NCBI GenBank assembly: GCA_947455025.1
Contig: CANGLU010000026.1
Coordinates: 1 to 36,144, forward strand
Source: Hyphomicrobiales bacterium
GTDB lineage: Bacteria; Pseudomonadota; Alphaproteobacteria; Rhizobiales; Beijerinckiaceae
Length of the DNA stretch: 36,144 bases
Reading direction: 5' to 3'
The number at the start of each line of letters is the position of its first letter. Position 1 is the first letter of the stretch. Made by a program: the position numbers and the translations under genes. A model generated the notes under the pieces. The model made no database searches. It was not told the DNA's origin and worked only from the letters and a program-made list of their open reading frames with translations. This document shows, in pieces, positions 9,062 through 16,487 of the stretch.

Positions 9062-9838
9062 TTACACAAAAGCTTGGCCAAAAACGGGGGTTGAAGGCAC
9101 CGCCATATCACGCGCTTCCATCGCACCCGCGCGATACGCCAAGCGCCCGGCTTTAACCGCCAGAGCAAACCCTTCCGCCATCGCAACCGGATCGCCCGCT
9201 TTGGCAACAGCGGTATTCAACAGCACCGCGTCATAGCCCAATTCCATCGCCTCGGCAGCGTGCGAGGGAACACCCAAGCCTGCATCAACAACAAGCGGCA
9301 CGTTTGGAAAATGCGCCCGCATTGCTTTCAAGGCAAAGCGGTTATTCAACCCTTTACCCGAACCAATCGGCGCACCCCACGGCATCAAAACTTCGCAACC
9401 AACGCTTAATAATTTTTCCGCCACGATTAAATCATCGGTCGTGTAGGGAAACACCTGAAAGCCCTGCGCACATAATTCGCGCGCCGCTTCCACAAGACCA
9501 AATACATCCGGCTGCAACGTATCCGCATTGCCGATCACTTCTAACTTAATCCACGGCGTATCAAACACATCGCGCGCCATTTCAGCCGTTGTGATCGCCT
9601 CCTTGGCGGAATGGCATCCGGCCGTATTTGGCAAAATCTTTCGCCCCAACGCGCTGATCAATTTCCAAAAATCGCGCCCGCCTGATCCACCCGTTGATTC
9701 ACGTCGCAGGGAGACGGTGAGAATATCGGTTTCCGAGCGCGTAATCGCATCCGCCAAAATCGCAGGCGATGGATATTGCGCCGTGCCGAGCAATAAGCGC
9801 GAGGCTACCCACACGCCGTAAAACTGTACTGGATCCAC
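9062..9838 (-). CDS. thiG: Thiazole synthase
   Basis: A 258-residue (beta/alpha)8 enzyme that builds the thiazole ring from dehydroglycine, 1-deoxyxylulose 5-phosphate and the ThiS thiocarboxylate. The Schiff-base lysine is Lys98 in WIKLEVIG. The phosphate-binding and substrate loops [25 protein letters not shown] and [11 protein letters not shown] are all present. The start is a GTG at 9838, three bases after the thiS stop, with AGGGGG inside the end of thiS as the ribosome binding site. Overlap and spacing fix it in the thiOSGE operon. ThiO, the source of dehydroglycine in aerobes, is encoded two genes upstream. Confidence 0.95.
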   Translation of the reverse strand: MDPVQFYGVWVASRLLLGTAQYPSPAILADAITRSETDILTVSLRRESTGGSGGRDFWKLISALGRKILPNTAGCHSAKEAITTAEMARDVFDTPWIKLEVIGNADTLQPDVFGLVEAARELCAQGFQVFPYTTDDLIVAEKLLSVGCEVLMPWGAPIGSGKGLNNRFALKAMRAHFPNVPLVVDAGLGVPSHAAEAMELGYDAVLLNTAVAKAGDPVAMAEGFALAVKAGRLAYRAGAMEARDMAVPSTPVFGQAFV

Positions 9839-9841
9839 GCT

Positions 9842-10039
9842 TCAGCCCCCTTGCATCGGCACTAGAATTTCAACCCGATCGCCCTCTTTTAATCGAATGG
9901 TATCACGGTCCTTTTTTCGGATAGCCGACATGTTCAAAGCGGTCGCAACGGGCATATCCTCATATCCAAGCTCCAAGAGCAATTCGGCAAAGGTTTCCGC
10001 TGCCACATCGGTTTCATTGCCATTAACAATCAGCCTCAC
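9842..10039 (-). CDS. thiS: Thiamine biosynthesis sulfur carrier protein
   Basis: A 65-residue ubiquitin-like protein ending in the diagnostic Gly-Gly (VPMQGG). The C-terminal glycine is adenylated and converted to a thiocarboxylate that gives its sulfur to ThiG. It starts MRLIVNGNETDV, the usual beta-grasp opening. The start codon is GTG at 10039, and its first bases overlap the thiO stop in a GTGA junction, so translation is coupled. No thiF-type adenylyltransferase is in the window; that activity must come from another locus such as a moeB-like gene. Confidence 0.93.
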   Translation of the reverse strand: MRLIVNGNETDVAAETFAELLLELGYEDMPVATALNMSAIRKKDRDTIRLKEGDRVEILVPMQGG

Positions 10040-11019
10040 CGTTCAACCTCCGGAAAAGACTTGCCCTCGAAAACAATCTCAGCCGCCCGCCGCGCCACAG
10101 CGGGTGCCCCCAAATAGCCATGGCGGTATAACCCGTTCAGCCGCAGGATTTTTCCATCGCGTCGAATGCGCGGTAAATTGTCGGCAAACGCAGGGCGCAC
10201 ATCGGTGCCGGTTTCAACAATCTCCGCTTCACCAAAGGCAGGGTGAACCGCATAGGCCGCATTCAAAAGCTCAACCATCGAGCGCGCCGAGAACCGCGTA
10301 CGGTCCCCGCTCTCAATCATCGTCGCACCCACCATAAAATGATGGTCCGCCCGCGGAACAATGTAAACCGGAATGCGCGGATGCAATAAACGCACAGGCC
10401 GTGAAAGGCTCACTTCTTTCGTGCGCAAGATCAGCATCTCGCCCTTCACGCCGCGCAAATCCGGCAACACGTCGCGCGCCTCATAGCCGCGACAATCAAA
10501 GATATGATCGGCATCCACATCGTTCGGCGTAACGGCATGATCCATCACAATGGTCACGCCATAATCGCCTATTAATTTTTGCCGCAACGCGTCCAGCGTA
10601 TCGCGCGGATCAAGATGCGCTTCGCCTTTAAAAAACAAAGCCGTCTCAAACCGCTCCGCTAAATCAGGTTCAAGCGCTGCCATCGCATCGCGTCCAACCC
10701 ATTCATGCGCATGGGTCCGCGCGGCAAACCGTTTGAGATCCGGCAGATCACGTGGCGGGGCTAAAACCAATGTCCCCTTCTCAACAACATGCGAAAAATG
10801 CGTCTTCCAATAGCTGAGCGATTCAAGGCCCAATTCGCCGATCAGCGGCTCGGCGCTTTCCATCTCGCACCAAGCGGCCAACATGCCGCCTGCATACCAG
10901 GAGCATCCGCGCCCCGCCTCCGGCCGTCGCTCATAGATGGTGACACGACCGCCCCGCAACGCACAGTGATGCGCCGTGACAAGCCCCATGACACCAGCAC
11001 CGATAACGGCGATCTTCAT
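10036..11019 (-). CDS. thiO: Glycine oxidase for thiazole synthesis
   Basis: A 327-residue FAD-dependent amine oxidase of the DAO family. It oxidises glycine to the imine used by ThiG, the oxygen-dependent alternative to ThiH. The N-terminus has the dinucleotide motif GAGVMG and the following IYERRP acid that binds the FAD ribose; further on are ARTHAHEWVG and, near the C-terminus, GTDVRPAFADNLPRI and LNGLYRHGYLGAP, which hold FAD and substrate. I start it at ATG 11019, right before the first beta-strand. An in-frame ATG at 11037 adds MGNRNA and has no ribosome binding site. It is the first gene of the operon, about 70 bp downstream of a TPP riboswitch on the same strand. thiC, the usual first gene of such rhizobial operons, is absent. 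Confidence 0.93.
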   Translation of the reverse strand: MKIAVIGAGVMGLVTAHHCALRGGRVTIYERRPEAGRGCSWYAGGMLAAWCEMESAEPLIGELGLESLSYWKTHFSHVVEKGTLVLAPPRDLPDLKRFAARTHAHEWVGRDAMAALEPDLAERFETALFFKGEAHLDPRDTLDALRQKLIGDYGVTIVMDHAVTPNDVDADHIFDCRGYEARDVLPDLRGVKGEMLILRTKEVSLSRPVRLLHPRIPVYIVPRADHHFMVGATMIESGDRTRFSARSMVELLNAAYAVHPAFGEAEIVETGTDVRPAFADNLPRIRRDGKILRLNGLYRHGYLGAPAVARRAAEIVFEGKSFPEVER

Positions 11020-11048
11020 AGCGTTGCGGTTTCCCATTTGTATCAGAA

Positions 11049-11062
11049 ACGCTTGGAAGCGT
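11049..11062 (-). promoter_or_regulatory. Small hairpin between the TPP aptamer and thiO
   Basis: A perfect inverted repeat, ACGCTT-GG-AAGCGT as read on the plus strand. It sits between the minus-strand TPP aptamer and the thiO start. It could be part of the riboswitch expression platform. Only three bases resembling a U-run follow it, so attenuation by termination is not clear; control at translation is equally possible. Confidence 0.4.
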
Positions 11063-11090
11063 GAGAGACAGCCAAAGGCTCATCCATCGT

Positions 11091-11170
11091 GCTTCCCTGC
11101 GCGGGCATTACCCCAGTCAGGTTCAAAGGGTCTAATCTCAGCCCCGCTTTGCCGCGCGGCACCCCCAGCG
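11091..11170 (-). promoter_or_regulatory. TPP riboswitch (THI element) controlling thiOSGE
   Basis: On the minus strand this reads as a complete TPP aptamer. It starts with the P1/P2 strand GCTGGGGGTGCC, a P3 variable hairpin follows, and then come the conserved core CTGAGATTAGACCCTTTGAA, CCTGA, the GGTAATGCC internal loop and a closing GCAGGGAAGC. These are the diagnostic THI-box segments in the correct order and spacing. It lies 5' of thiO on the same strand. In this family TPP binding lowers expression of the downstream genes, in proteobacteria usually by blocking translation initiation. Confidence 0.95.
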
Positions 11171-11217
11171 ATACGGCCAGCGCAAAGCGGCCAGCCGTCA
11201 CGGTCGTTTAGCAAAGG

Positions 11218-11277
11218 AATGGGGCGAGGGGAAGCTCCCCGATTGCCAAGGCTGCAAAAACCGTTTATCGCCCCATT
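11218..11277. repeat. 10-bp inverted repeat with nested stem between the two riboswitches
   Basis: AATGGGGCGA (11218-11227) and TCGCCCCATT (11268-11277) are perfect inverted copies. The GGGGA-AGC-TCCCC stem (11228-11240) lies immediately inside the left arm. They sit in the 140-bp gap between two divergent TPP aptamers, where both promoters must be. This could be a shared operator or promoter-associated structure. A weak rightward promoter TTGCCA-17 bp-TATCGC (11243-11271) overlaps the right arm. Confidence 0.4.
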
Positions 11278-11310
11278 TCGTTGGCTTGGCGTTCGCGCCT
11301 GCTGACATTC

Positions 11311-11388
11311 CGCTGGGGGTGCTGTGCGTGAGCATGGCTGAGAAACACCCTTTGAACCTGACTGAGGTAATCCTCGCGCAGGGAAGCA
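11311..11388 (+). promoter_or_regulatory. TPP riboswitch controlling the cytX-type permease
   Basis: A second complete THI box, on the plus strand: CGCTGGGGGTGC, a P3 hairpin (GCATGGCTGAG), the core CTGAGAAACACCCTTTGAA, CCTGA, AGGTAATCC and GCAGGGAAGC. It shares its 5' segment and core with the minus-strand aptamer and points away from it. The permease start codon lies about 70 bp downstream with a strong GGAG site, so sequestering that site is a likely mode of control. Confidence 0.95.
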
Positions 11389-11460
11389 ACGACCGCTCGC
11401 CACCGTCTCGGGGCCAGCATTTCGCGCTTTCCTGTCATTTTTGATCTGATGGAGATCGAC

Positions 11461-12747
11461 ATGGCAGACGTCCACCCTTCCTCAACCACTGCTCCTATCC
11501 CTTCCCGTAACCGCGTTTTCGGCTTTCGCGATCAGGCCGCCCTTTGGTTCAGCCTGGGCGTCGGTCTTTTGGTGATGCAGACAGGCGCAACCCTGATGCC
11601 GGGCTTGAGCCCGAAACTGGCCTTTTTCGCCATTCTGTTAGGCTCGGCCATCGGCGCAGGCGTGCTCGCCCTCGTCGCCCGTTTGGGCCAAGAAACGGGA
11701 TTATCCTCCGGCGCCCTCATGACGGTGGCCTTTGGTCGCCATTTGGGGCGGCTACCCGTCATCGCCAATGTCATCCAGCTTTTGGGCTGGGCGGCCTTTG
11801 AAATCATCATCATGCGCGACGGTTCGCTGGCCGTCATCAAGCAATCGACCGGGCTTGAGGGGGCATCGCTCACCTATGGCCTAACGCTGATCTGGGGCGC
11901 GATCCTCGTGCTCCTGATGATGGGCTCGATGACCAGTCTCGTGCGGCGGTTTTTATCCCGCATCGGCCTGCCGCTCGTCATTGCCTCCTTGGTTTGGCTC
12001 TCTTACGTGTTTGTTTCAGCCACGCTCACCAAAGGCTGGTCCGATTTCTGGAACCAAACCGGCACCGGAGAAATGGGCTTCTGGAGTGGGGTCGATCTCG
12101 TCATCGCCATGCCCGTTTCATGGCTGCCGCTCGTGGCCGATTATGCGCGGTTCAGCCGTGGTAAAGGCGGGGCGACCAATGGCACCTTTATCGGCTACGC
12201 CATCGCCAATATCTGGTGCTATGCGCTCGGCGCGCTGATTGCCTTCAACCAGCCTTCCGATGATCTGGTCACAGTCCTCTTATTGGCCCAAGGCGGTCTG
12301 ATCGCCCTGACGCTGATCGTGCTCGATGAGCTCGATAACGCCTATGGCGACCTCCATTCCGGCGCGGTCAGCTCGGAAAGCCTGTTTGGCGGCTATGGAA
12401 TAAGGGCGCGCGGCGTCGCCATGGCGCTCTTATCGATTGCGCTGGCGCTGGTGCTCACCACGCTCTCGGAGACAATCAGCCAGCTCATCACGCAATTCTT
12501 GACCGTATTGAGCTCGATTTTTGTGCCGCTCTTCGGCGTGATTCTGGCCCGCTACCGGCTCATTCGGGCCCTAGCACTTGGCGGGCATGGTTTGGCCAAT
12601 ATTGAATGGATGGCGTTATTGGCATGGGCGTGCGGCGTCGCGGTCTACCAAGGCGCCGTCTTCTTCTATCCTGATTGGGGTTCCGCCCTGCCGAGCCTGA
12701 TCCTCAGCTTCGCATTGGCCAAATTTCTGCCAAGCCAACGCGCTTAA
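11461..12747 (+). CDS. cytX: NCS1-type permease, putative hydroxymethylpyrimidine transporter
   Basis: A 428-residue inner-membrane permease of the nucleobase-cation-symport-1 family with about 12 hydrophobic helices. It opens with NRVFGFRDQAALWFSLGVG, and the AMPVSWLPLVADYARF segment is typical of NCS1 helix 6 and substrate binding. CytX proteins are predicted to import the thiamine pyrimidine precursor HMP, largely because they are TPP-riboswitch regulated, as here. I start at ATG 11461 because GGAG lies 6 bp upstream; an ATG at 11449 would put that site inside the gene. It stands alone, ending just before a terminator. Import of a pyrimidine fits the adjacent thiazole-half operon, which has no thiC. 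The substrate is predicted, not proven. Confidence 0.88.
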   Translation: MADVHPSSTTAPIPSRNRVFGFRDQAALWFSLGVGLLVMQTGATLMPGLSPKLAFFAILLGSAIGAGVLALVARLGQETGLSSGALMTVAFGRHLGRLPVIANVIQLLGWAAFEIIIMRDGSLAVIKQSTGLEGASLTYGLTLIWGAILVLLMMGSMTSLVRRFLSRIGLPLVIASLVWLSYVFVSATLTKGWSDFWNQTGTGEMGFWSGVDLVIAMPVSWLPLVADYARFSRGKGGATNGTFIGYAIANIWCYALGALIAFNQPSDDLVTVLLLAQGGLIALTLIVLDELDNAYGDLHSGAVSSESLFGGYGIRARGVAMALLSIALALVLTTLSETISQLITQFLTVLSSIFVPLFGVILARYRLIRALALGGHGLANIEWMALLAWACGVAVYQGAVFFYPDWGSALPSLILSFALAKFLPSQRA

Positions 12748-12775
12748 TACCAAAGGGCGATGGGTTGCATTGCAG

Positions 12776-12802
12776 GTCCACGCCATTTGGCGTGGACTTT
12801 TT
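12776..12802 (+). terminator. Rho-independent terminator after cytX
   Basis: A 9-bp perfect stem, GTCCACGCC (12776-12784) with GGCGTGGAC (12789-12797), has a 4-nt loop and is followed at once by five T. It ends the riboswitch-controlled permease transcript before the malate synthase gene. Confidence 0.85.
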
Positions 12803-12865
12803 GCCGCTTTAGGGACTAAAAGGCGTCAAAATATAACCACCAAGAAACGACACAGGAACAGCACC

Positions 12866-14446
12866 ATGGCGAAGATTGAGATTAAAGGCCCGATGGGTCC
12901 CCGCTACGATGAAATCCTAACCGCGCCCGCGCTGGCCTTTTTGTCGGAACTCCATACGCGCTTCAACGCCACGCGGCTGGGCCTGCTCGCGGCGCGCGCC
13001 GAGCGCCAGAAAAAATTCGATGCCGGCGAATTGCCGGACTTCCTCGCCGAAACCAAATCCGTCCGCGAAAGCGATTGGACCATTGCCCCACTGCCCGCCG
13101 ATTTGCTCGACCGTCGCGTCGAAATCACGGGTCCGGTCGATAAAAAAATGATCATCAACGCGCTGAATTCCGGCGCGAAAGTGTTCATGACGGATTTTGA
13201 GGACGCCTCCTCCCCCACTTGGGCCAATATGGTCGAAGGCCAGATCAATCTGAAAGACCGCTGGGCCGGCACGCTCGGCTTTACCGATGAGACAACCGGC
13301 AAGACCTACGCGATCAGCGCTAATGCCGCCGCCTTGATGGTGCGCCCGCGCGGCTGGCATCTGCCTGAAAAGCATGTGCTGGTCGATGGCGAGCGCATGT
13401 CGGGTTCCTTGTTCGATTTCGGCCTCTATGTCTTCCACAACGCCAAAACAATGATCGCCCAAGGCAAGACGCCTGCTTTCTATCTCCCCAAAATGGAAAG
13501 CCACAAAGAAGCCCGCCTATGGGATCAAGTGTTCACCTATGCCGAAGAAGCCTGTGGTTTGAAGCATGGCACGTTACGCTGCACGATTTTGATCGAGACG
13601 TTGCCGGCGGCGTTCGAGATGGATGAAATCCTGTTCGAATTAAAAGATCACATTATCGGCCTGAATTGCGGCCGTTGGGATTACATCTTCTCCTTCATCA
13701 AGCGTTTGGGCAACAATCCGAACTTCCTCACGCCTGATCGCGGCGTGATGACGATGGCGTCGAATTTCTTGGCCGCCTATTCGCTTCTGCTCATCAAAAC
13801 CTGCCACCGTCGCGGTGCGTTTGCGATGGGCGGCATGGCTGCGCAAATCCCCGTGAAGGGTGATGAGTCCAAAAACGAAGCGGCTTACGCCAAAGTGCGC
13901 GCGGATAAAGAGCGCGAGGCCGCCAACGGCCATGATGGCACATGGGTCGCCCATCCGGGCATGGTGGCGCTGGCGACAGAAGTGTTTGACCGTTTGATGC
14001 CGTCGCACAACCAGATCAACAAGCAACGCGATGATGTGCATATCACGCAAGCCGACATGCTTTCGCTCCATAAGGGCGAGCGGACGGAAGACGGTTTGCG
14101 CGAAAACATCCGCGTCGGTGTGCAATATATCGAAGCCTGGCTCAAAGGCCGTGGCGCAGTGCCGCTCTATAACCTCATGGAAGACGCAGCCACCGCCGAA
14201 ATCTCCCGCGTGCAAGCCTGGCAATGGGTCCACCATCAGGTTGCGCTCAATGATGGCCGCAAGGTCACGCCGGAGCTTTTCAAGGCAACGCTGGCGGATG
14301 AAATGGCCAAGGTGCGCGAAGCCGTCGGCCCGGCAGCCTATGATGCAGGCCGCTTCCCGGAAGCGATTAAACTGTTCTCGGACATGTCGCTCGCCAAGGA
14401 ATGCGCCGAGTTCTTAACCCTGCCCGCGTATGAAGTGCTGGATTAA
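12866..14446 (+). CDS. aceB: Malate synthase A
   Basis: A 526-residue TIM-barrel enzyme that condenses glyoxylate with acetyl-CoA to malate, the second step of the glyoxylate shunt. The match to isoform A is clear from the MVRPRGWHLPEKHVLVDGE block with the catalytic arginine. The metal and substrate residues are in the stretch around TILIETLPAAFEMDEIL, and LNCGRWDYIFSFIK and AMGGMAAQIPVKGD follow. The C-terminal part has DGTWVAHPGM and the ISRVQAWQWVHH segment with the expected general-base region. The length is usual for the A form (about 530), well below the ~720 of isoform G. ATG 12866 is chosen over an upstream ATG at 12770, which would run through the preceding terminator hairpin. No isocitrate lyase gene is nearby. 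The promoter must lie in 12803-12865. Confidence 0.95.
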   Translation: MAKIEIKGPMGPRYDEILTAPALAFLSELHTRFNATRLGLLAARAERQKKFDAGELPDFLAETKSVRESDWTIAPLPADLLDRRVEITGPVDKKMIINALNSGAKVFMTDFEDASSPTWANMVEGQINLKDRWAGTLGFTDETTGKTYAISANAAALMVRPRGWHLPEKHVLVDGERMSGSLFDFGLYVFHNAKTMIAQGKTPAFYLPKMESHKEARLWDQVFTYAEEACGLKHGTLRCTILIETLPAAFEMDEILFELKDHIIGLNCGRWDYIFSFIKRLGNNPNFLTPDRGVMTMASNFLAAYSLLLIKTCHRRGAFAMGGMAAQIPVKGDESKNEAAYAKVRADKEREAANGHDGTWVAHPGMVALATEVFDRLMPSHNQINKQRDDVHITQADMLSLHKGERTEDGLRENIRVGVQYIEAWLKGRGAVPLYNLMEDAATAEISRVQAWQWVHHQVALNDGRKVTPELFKATLADEMAKVREAVGPAAYDAGRFPEAIKLFSDMSLAKECAEFLTLPAYEVLD

Positions 14447-14470
14447 GACCTTTTAAAAAGCGAGCAGCGG

Positions 14471-15148
14471 ATGCGCATTGTCATTTTTGGAGCGAGCGGC
14501 ATGGTTGGACGTGCCGCTCTGATCGCCGCATTGACTGCGCCCGACGTCACCGAAGTGATCATTGTTGTGCGTCACGCTTTGGGTCTCAGCGACCCTAAAT
14601 TGACCGAGATCGTTGCGCCCAATCTCGCCTATCTGTCGGACCATGCCGATAAACTCGCAGGCTTGAAGGGCTGCCTTTTTTGCCTGGGCATTTCATCCTC
14701 CGGAATATCGGAGGCAAATTACACCGCCGTGACGTGTGATTTGACGCTTTCAGTCGCAAAAGCTCTGTTGCCATGCAATCCTGATATGTGTTTCCAGTAT
14801 GTCTCGGGCGAAGGCACCGACAGTTCCGAGACGGGCTCGATCATGTGGGCACGGGTTAAAGGCCGGACGGAAAACGAGCTCCTGGGCTTGGGTTTCGCAT
14901 CCGCCTATATGCTGCGCCCGGGCGCGATCATTCCCTTGGATGGCATCCGCTCGCGAACGCCGCTTTATCAGCTCTCTTACACGCTATTAGGCGGTATTAT
15001 TGGTCTTTTGAAGCCGTTGATGCCGGGCATGATCACCGATACGCGGCGCTTTGGCGCGACCATGCTTGAACTCATTCGAACCGGATATCGCACGCCGATT
15101 GTGACAACCCGCGACATCAACCTCATTGGCAAACCGCTTGTCGGTTGA
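14471..15148 (+). CDS. NAD(P)-binding Rossmann protein, atypical SDR of unknown substrate
   Basis: A 225-residue cytoplasmic protein of the atypical short-chain dehydrogenase type. It begins MRIVIFGASGMVGRAAL with the glycine-rich cofactor motif GASGMVG, then VRHALG where the NADP ribose phosphate is usually read. The middle has FCLGISSSG and YVSGEGTDSS. The region that normally holds the catalytic tyrosine and lysine reads MWARVKGRTE, so a tryptophan stands near the usual tyrosine position and the lysine is kept; catalysis may differ from classic SDRs. It follows aceB by 24 bp and may be co-transcribed. No substrate can be inferred; relatives are often annotated only as epimerase or oxidoreductase. 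Confidence 0.8.
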   Translation: MRIVIFGASGMVGRAALIAALTAPDVTEVIIVVRHALGLSDPKLTEIVAPNLAYLSDHADKLAGLKGCLFCLGISSSGISEANYTAVTCDLTLSVAKALLPCNPDMCFQYVSGEGTDSSETGSIMWARVKGRTENELLGLGFASAYMLRPGAIIPLDGIRSRTPLYQLSYTLLGGIIGLLKPLMPGMITDTRRFGATMLELIRTGYRTPIVTTRDINLIGKPLVG

Positions 15149-15171
15149 GCGGTCAAGATTTCTAAAAAATC

Positions 15172-15267
15172 GGCATTTAATCAACTAAATTGATATATAT
15201 AGTGCAGTGCACACATTAAAATGCCCAAAATCACTGCTTGAATCCTCAAAAACTGTCGTCATACTGA
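15172..15267 (+). promoter_or_regulatory. Putative promoter and operator region of the sugar-salvage operon
   Basis: The 259-bp gap before the binding-protein gene has an AT-rich patch framed by an imperfect inverted repeat, GGCATTTAAT (15172-15181) and ATTAAAATGCC (15215-15225). Inside it are ATCAA-CTAAA-TTGAT (15180-15194) and the palindrome GTGCAC within AGTGCAGTGCACAC. TTGATA at 15190 and TTGAAT at 15238 (with TACTGA 18 bp later) are possible -35 elements. This looks like the binding place of a repressor, but no regulator gene adjoins the operon. The start codon at 15408 has a clear GAGGA site. Confidence 0.35.
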
Positions 15268-15407
15268 GTCTCGGACGCACGGGGATGCGGCACTCTTTTT
15301 TCACACAGAGACTGCCGCCTCTATCCGGTCGAACCATAAAGGCCCGCTACAAGGGCTTGGCAAAAAATTCGCCTTCATTGGCTTATTAAACGGATGAGGA
15401 AACGACA

Positions 15408-16406
15408 ATGAATAGACGCCAAACACTGAAACTCCTCGGCGCAACCGCGATTGCGGGCGTCGCCGGTCTTCCCAATATGGCCTTCGCTGCCGCCAAAGAA
15501 ATGGTTGTAGTCGTCAAGATCGCCGGTATTCCATGGTTTAACGCGCTCGAAGTCGGCGTGAAGAAAGCGGGCGGCGAGTTCGGCATCAATGCTTCGATGG
15601 TCGGCCCTTCCTCCGTCGACCCTGCGCAGCAGGTCAAGCTGATCGAAGATTTGATCGCCAAGAAGGTTGACGTGATCGGTCTTGTTCCGCTCGACGTGAA
15701 GGTGACGGAACCTGTGCTCAAGCGCGCGCAAGCCGCAGGCATCAAGGTCATCACGCATGAAGGTCCAGAGCAAGAAGGCCGCGACTGGAACGTCGAACTG
15801 ATCGATTCGGTCGTGTTCGGTGAAGTCCAAATGCAACGCCTTGCCAAGGAAATGGGCGAAGAAGGCGAATATGTCGTGTATGTCGGCACGCTCACCACGC
15901 CATTGCACAACATCTGGGCTGACTCGGCGATTGCCTATCAGAAGAAGAACTATCCGAAGATGAAGCTCGCCGCCGACCGCTTCCCCGGCGCTGACGTGAC
16001 GGATGACGCCTACAAGACCACGCTCGACGTGATCAAGGCCTATCCAAACCTCAAGGGTATCCTCGGCTTCGGTTCGCAAGGCCCGATCGGCGCAGGTAAC
16101 GCCGTTCGCGAAAAGAAACTCGGCAAGAAGATCGCCGTTGTCGGAACGGTTCTGCCATCACAGGCTAAATCGCTCATCGACGAGGGTATCGTTCGTGAAG
16201 GCTTCTTGTGGAACCCGACCGATGCTGGTTACGCAATGGTAGCCGTTGCCAAGCTCGTGCTTGATGGCAAGGAAATCAAGGATGGCGTCGAAGTCCCAGG
16301 CTTGGGCAAGGCGTCCGTTGATGTGGCCAAGAAGCAGATCAAGGTCGAAAAGATCATGAAAATCAACAAAGAGACGGTTGACGCACTGATCGCAGGCGGC
16401 CTCTAA
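15408..16406 (+). CDS. Sugar ABC transporter, periplasmic substrate-binding protein (ribose/AI-2 class)
   Basis: A 332-residue periplasmic binding protein of the type I fold used for pentoses, rhamnose and autoinducer 2. The N-terminus NRRQTLKLLGATAIAGVAG is a twin-arginine (Tat-like) signal, with cleavage expected after AFA near residue 27. The mature part has VKIAGIPWFNALEVGVKKAG, where binding proteins of the LsrB/RhaS group contact sugar. VGPSSVDPAQQVKLIEDLI, VITHEGPEQEG and FGSQGPIGAGNAVRE follow. It is the first gene of an eight-gene operon that ends with mtnK and mtnA homologues, so the ligand is more likely a 5-modified ribose (methylthioribose, deoxyribose) than AI-2. Tat export suggests folding before export. 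The ligand is inferred. Confidence 0.88.
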   Translation: MNRRQTLKLLGATAIAGVAGLPNMAFAAAKEMVVVVKIAGIPWFNALEVGVKKAGGEFGINASMVGPSSVDPAQQVKLIEDLIAKKVDVIGLVPLDVKVTEPVLKRAQAAGIKVITHEGPEQEGRDWNVELIDSVVFGEVQMQRLAKEMGEEGEYVVYVGTLTTPLHNIWADSAIAYQKKNYPKMKLAADRFPGADVTDDAYKTTLDVIKAYPNLKGILGFGSQGPIGAGNAVREKKLGKKIAVVGTVLPSQAKSLIDEGIVREGFLWNPTDAGYAMVAVAKLVLDGKEIKDGVEVPGLGKASVDVAKKQIKVEKIMKINKETVDALIAGGL

Positions 16407-16423
16407 TCTTTGACGATGCATCG

Positions 16424-16455
16424 GATAGCGCCCCTTTGAAAAAAGGGGCGCTATC
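16424..16455 (+). promoter_or_regulatory. Intercistronic 14-bp hairpin with GAAA loop between binding protein and ATPase genes
   Basis: GATAGCGCCCCTTT (16424-16437) pairs perfectly with AAAGGGGCGCTATC (16442-16455) across the tetraloop GAAA. No T-run follows, so full termination is unlikely. Hairpins at this place in ABC operons commonly protect the 3' end of the binding-protein message or allow partial read-through, giving more binding protein than membrane parts. The next gene starts 32 bp downstream. Confidence 0.75.
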
Positions 16456-16487
16456 TCCGAAAGACCCGACAACGGGGATACAGGCTT

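Noticed and set aside
11080-11475. A 131-codon leftward open frame across the two riboswitches
   Set aside because: It covers both TPP aptamers, which are well supported as RNA structures, and has no family resemblance or ribosome binding site.
12770-12865. Longer start of malate synthase at 12770
   Set aside because: The extra 32 codons run through the terminator hairpin of the preceding gene; MAKIEIKG at 12866 is a natural start.
15375-16079. A 234-codon leftward open frame opposite the binding-protein gene
   Set aside because: The plus-strand gene has a signal peptide and clear family motifs over the whole length; the opposite frame shows composition typical of an antisense shadow.
16424-16455. 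Hairpin after the binding-protein gene as a terminator of the operon
   Set aside because: No T-run follows on the plus strand and the ATPase gene begins 32 bp on, so read-through is required; it is listed as a processing or stability element instead.
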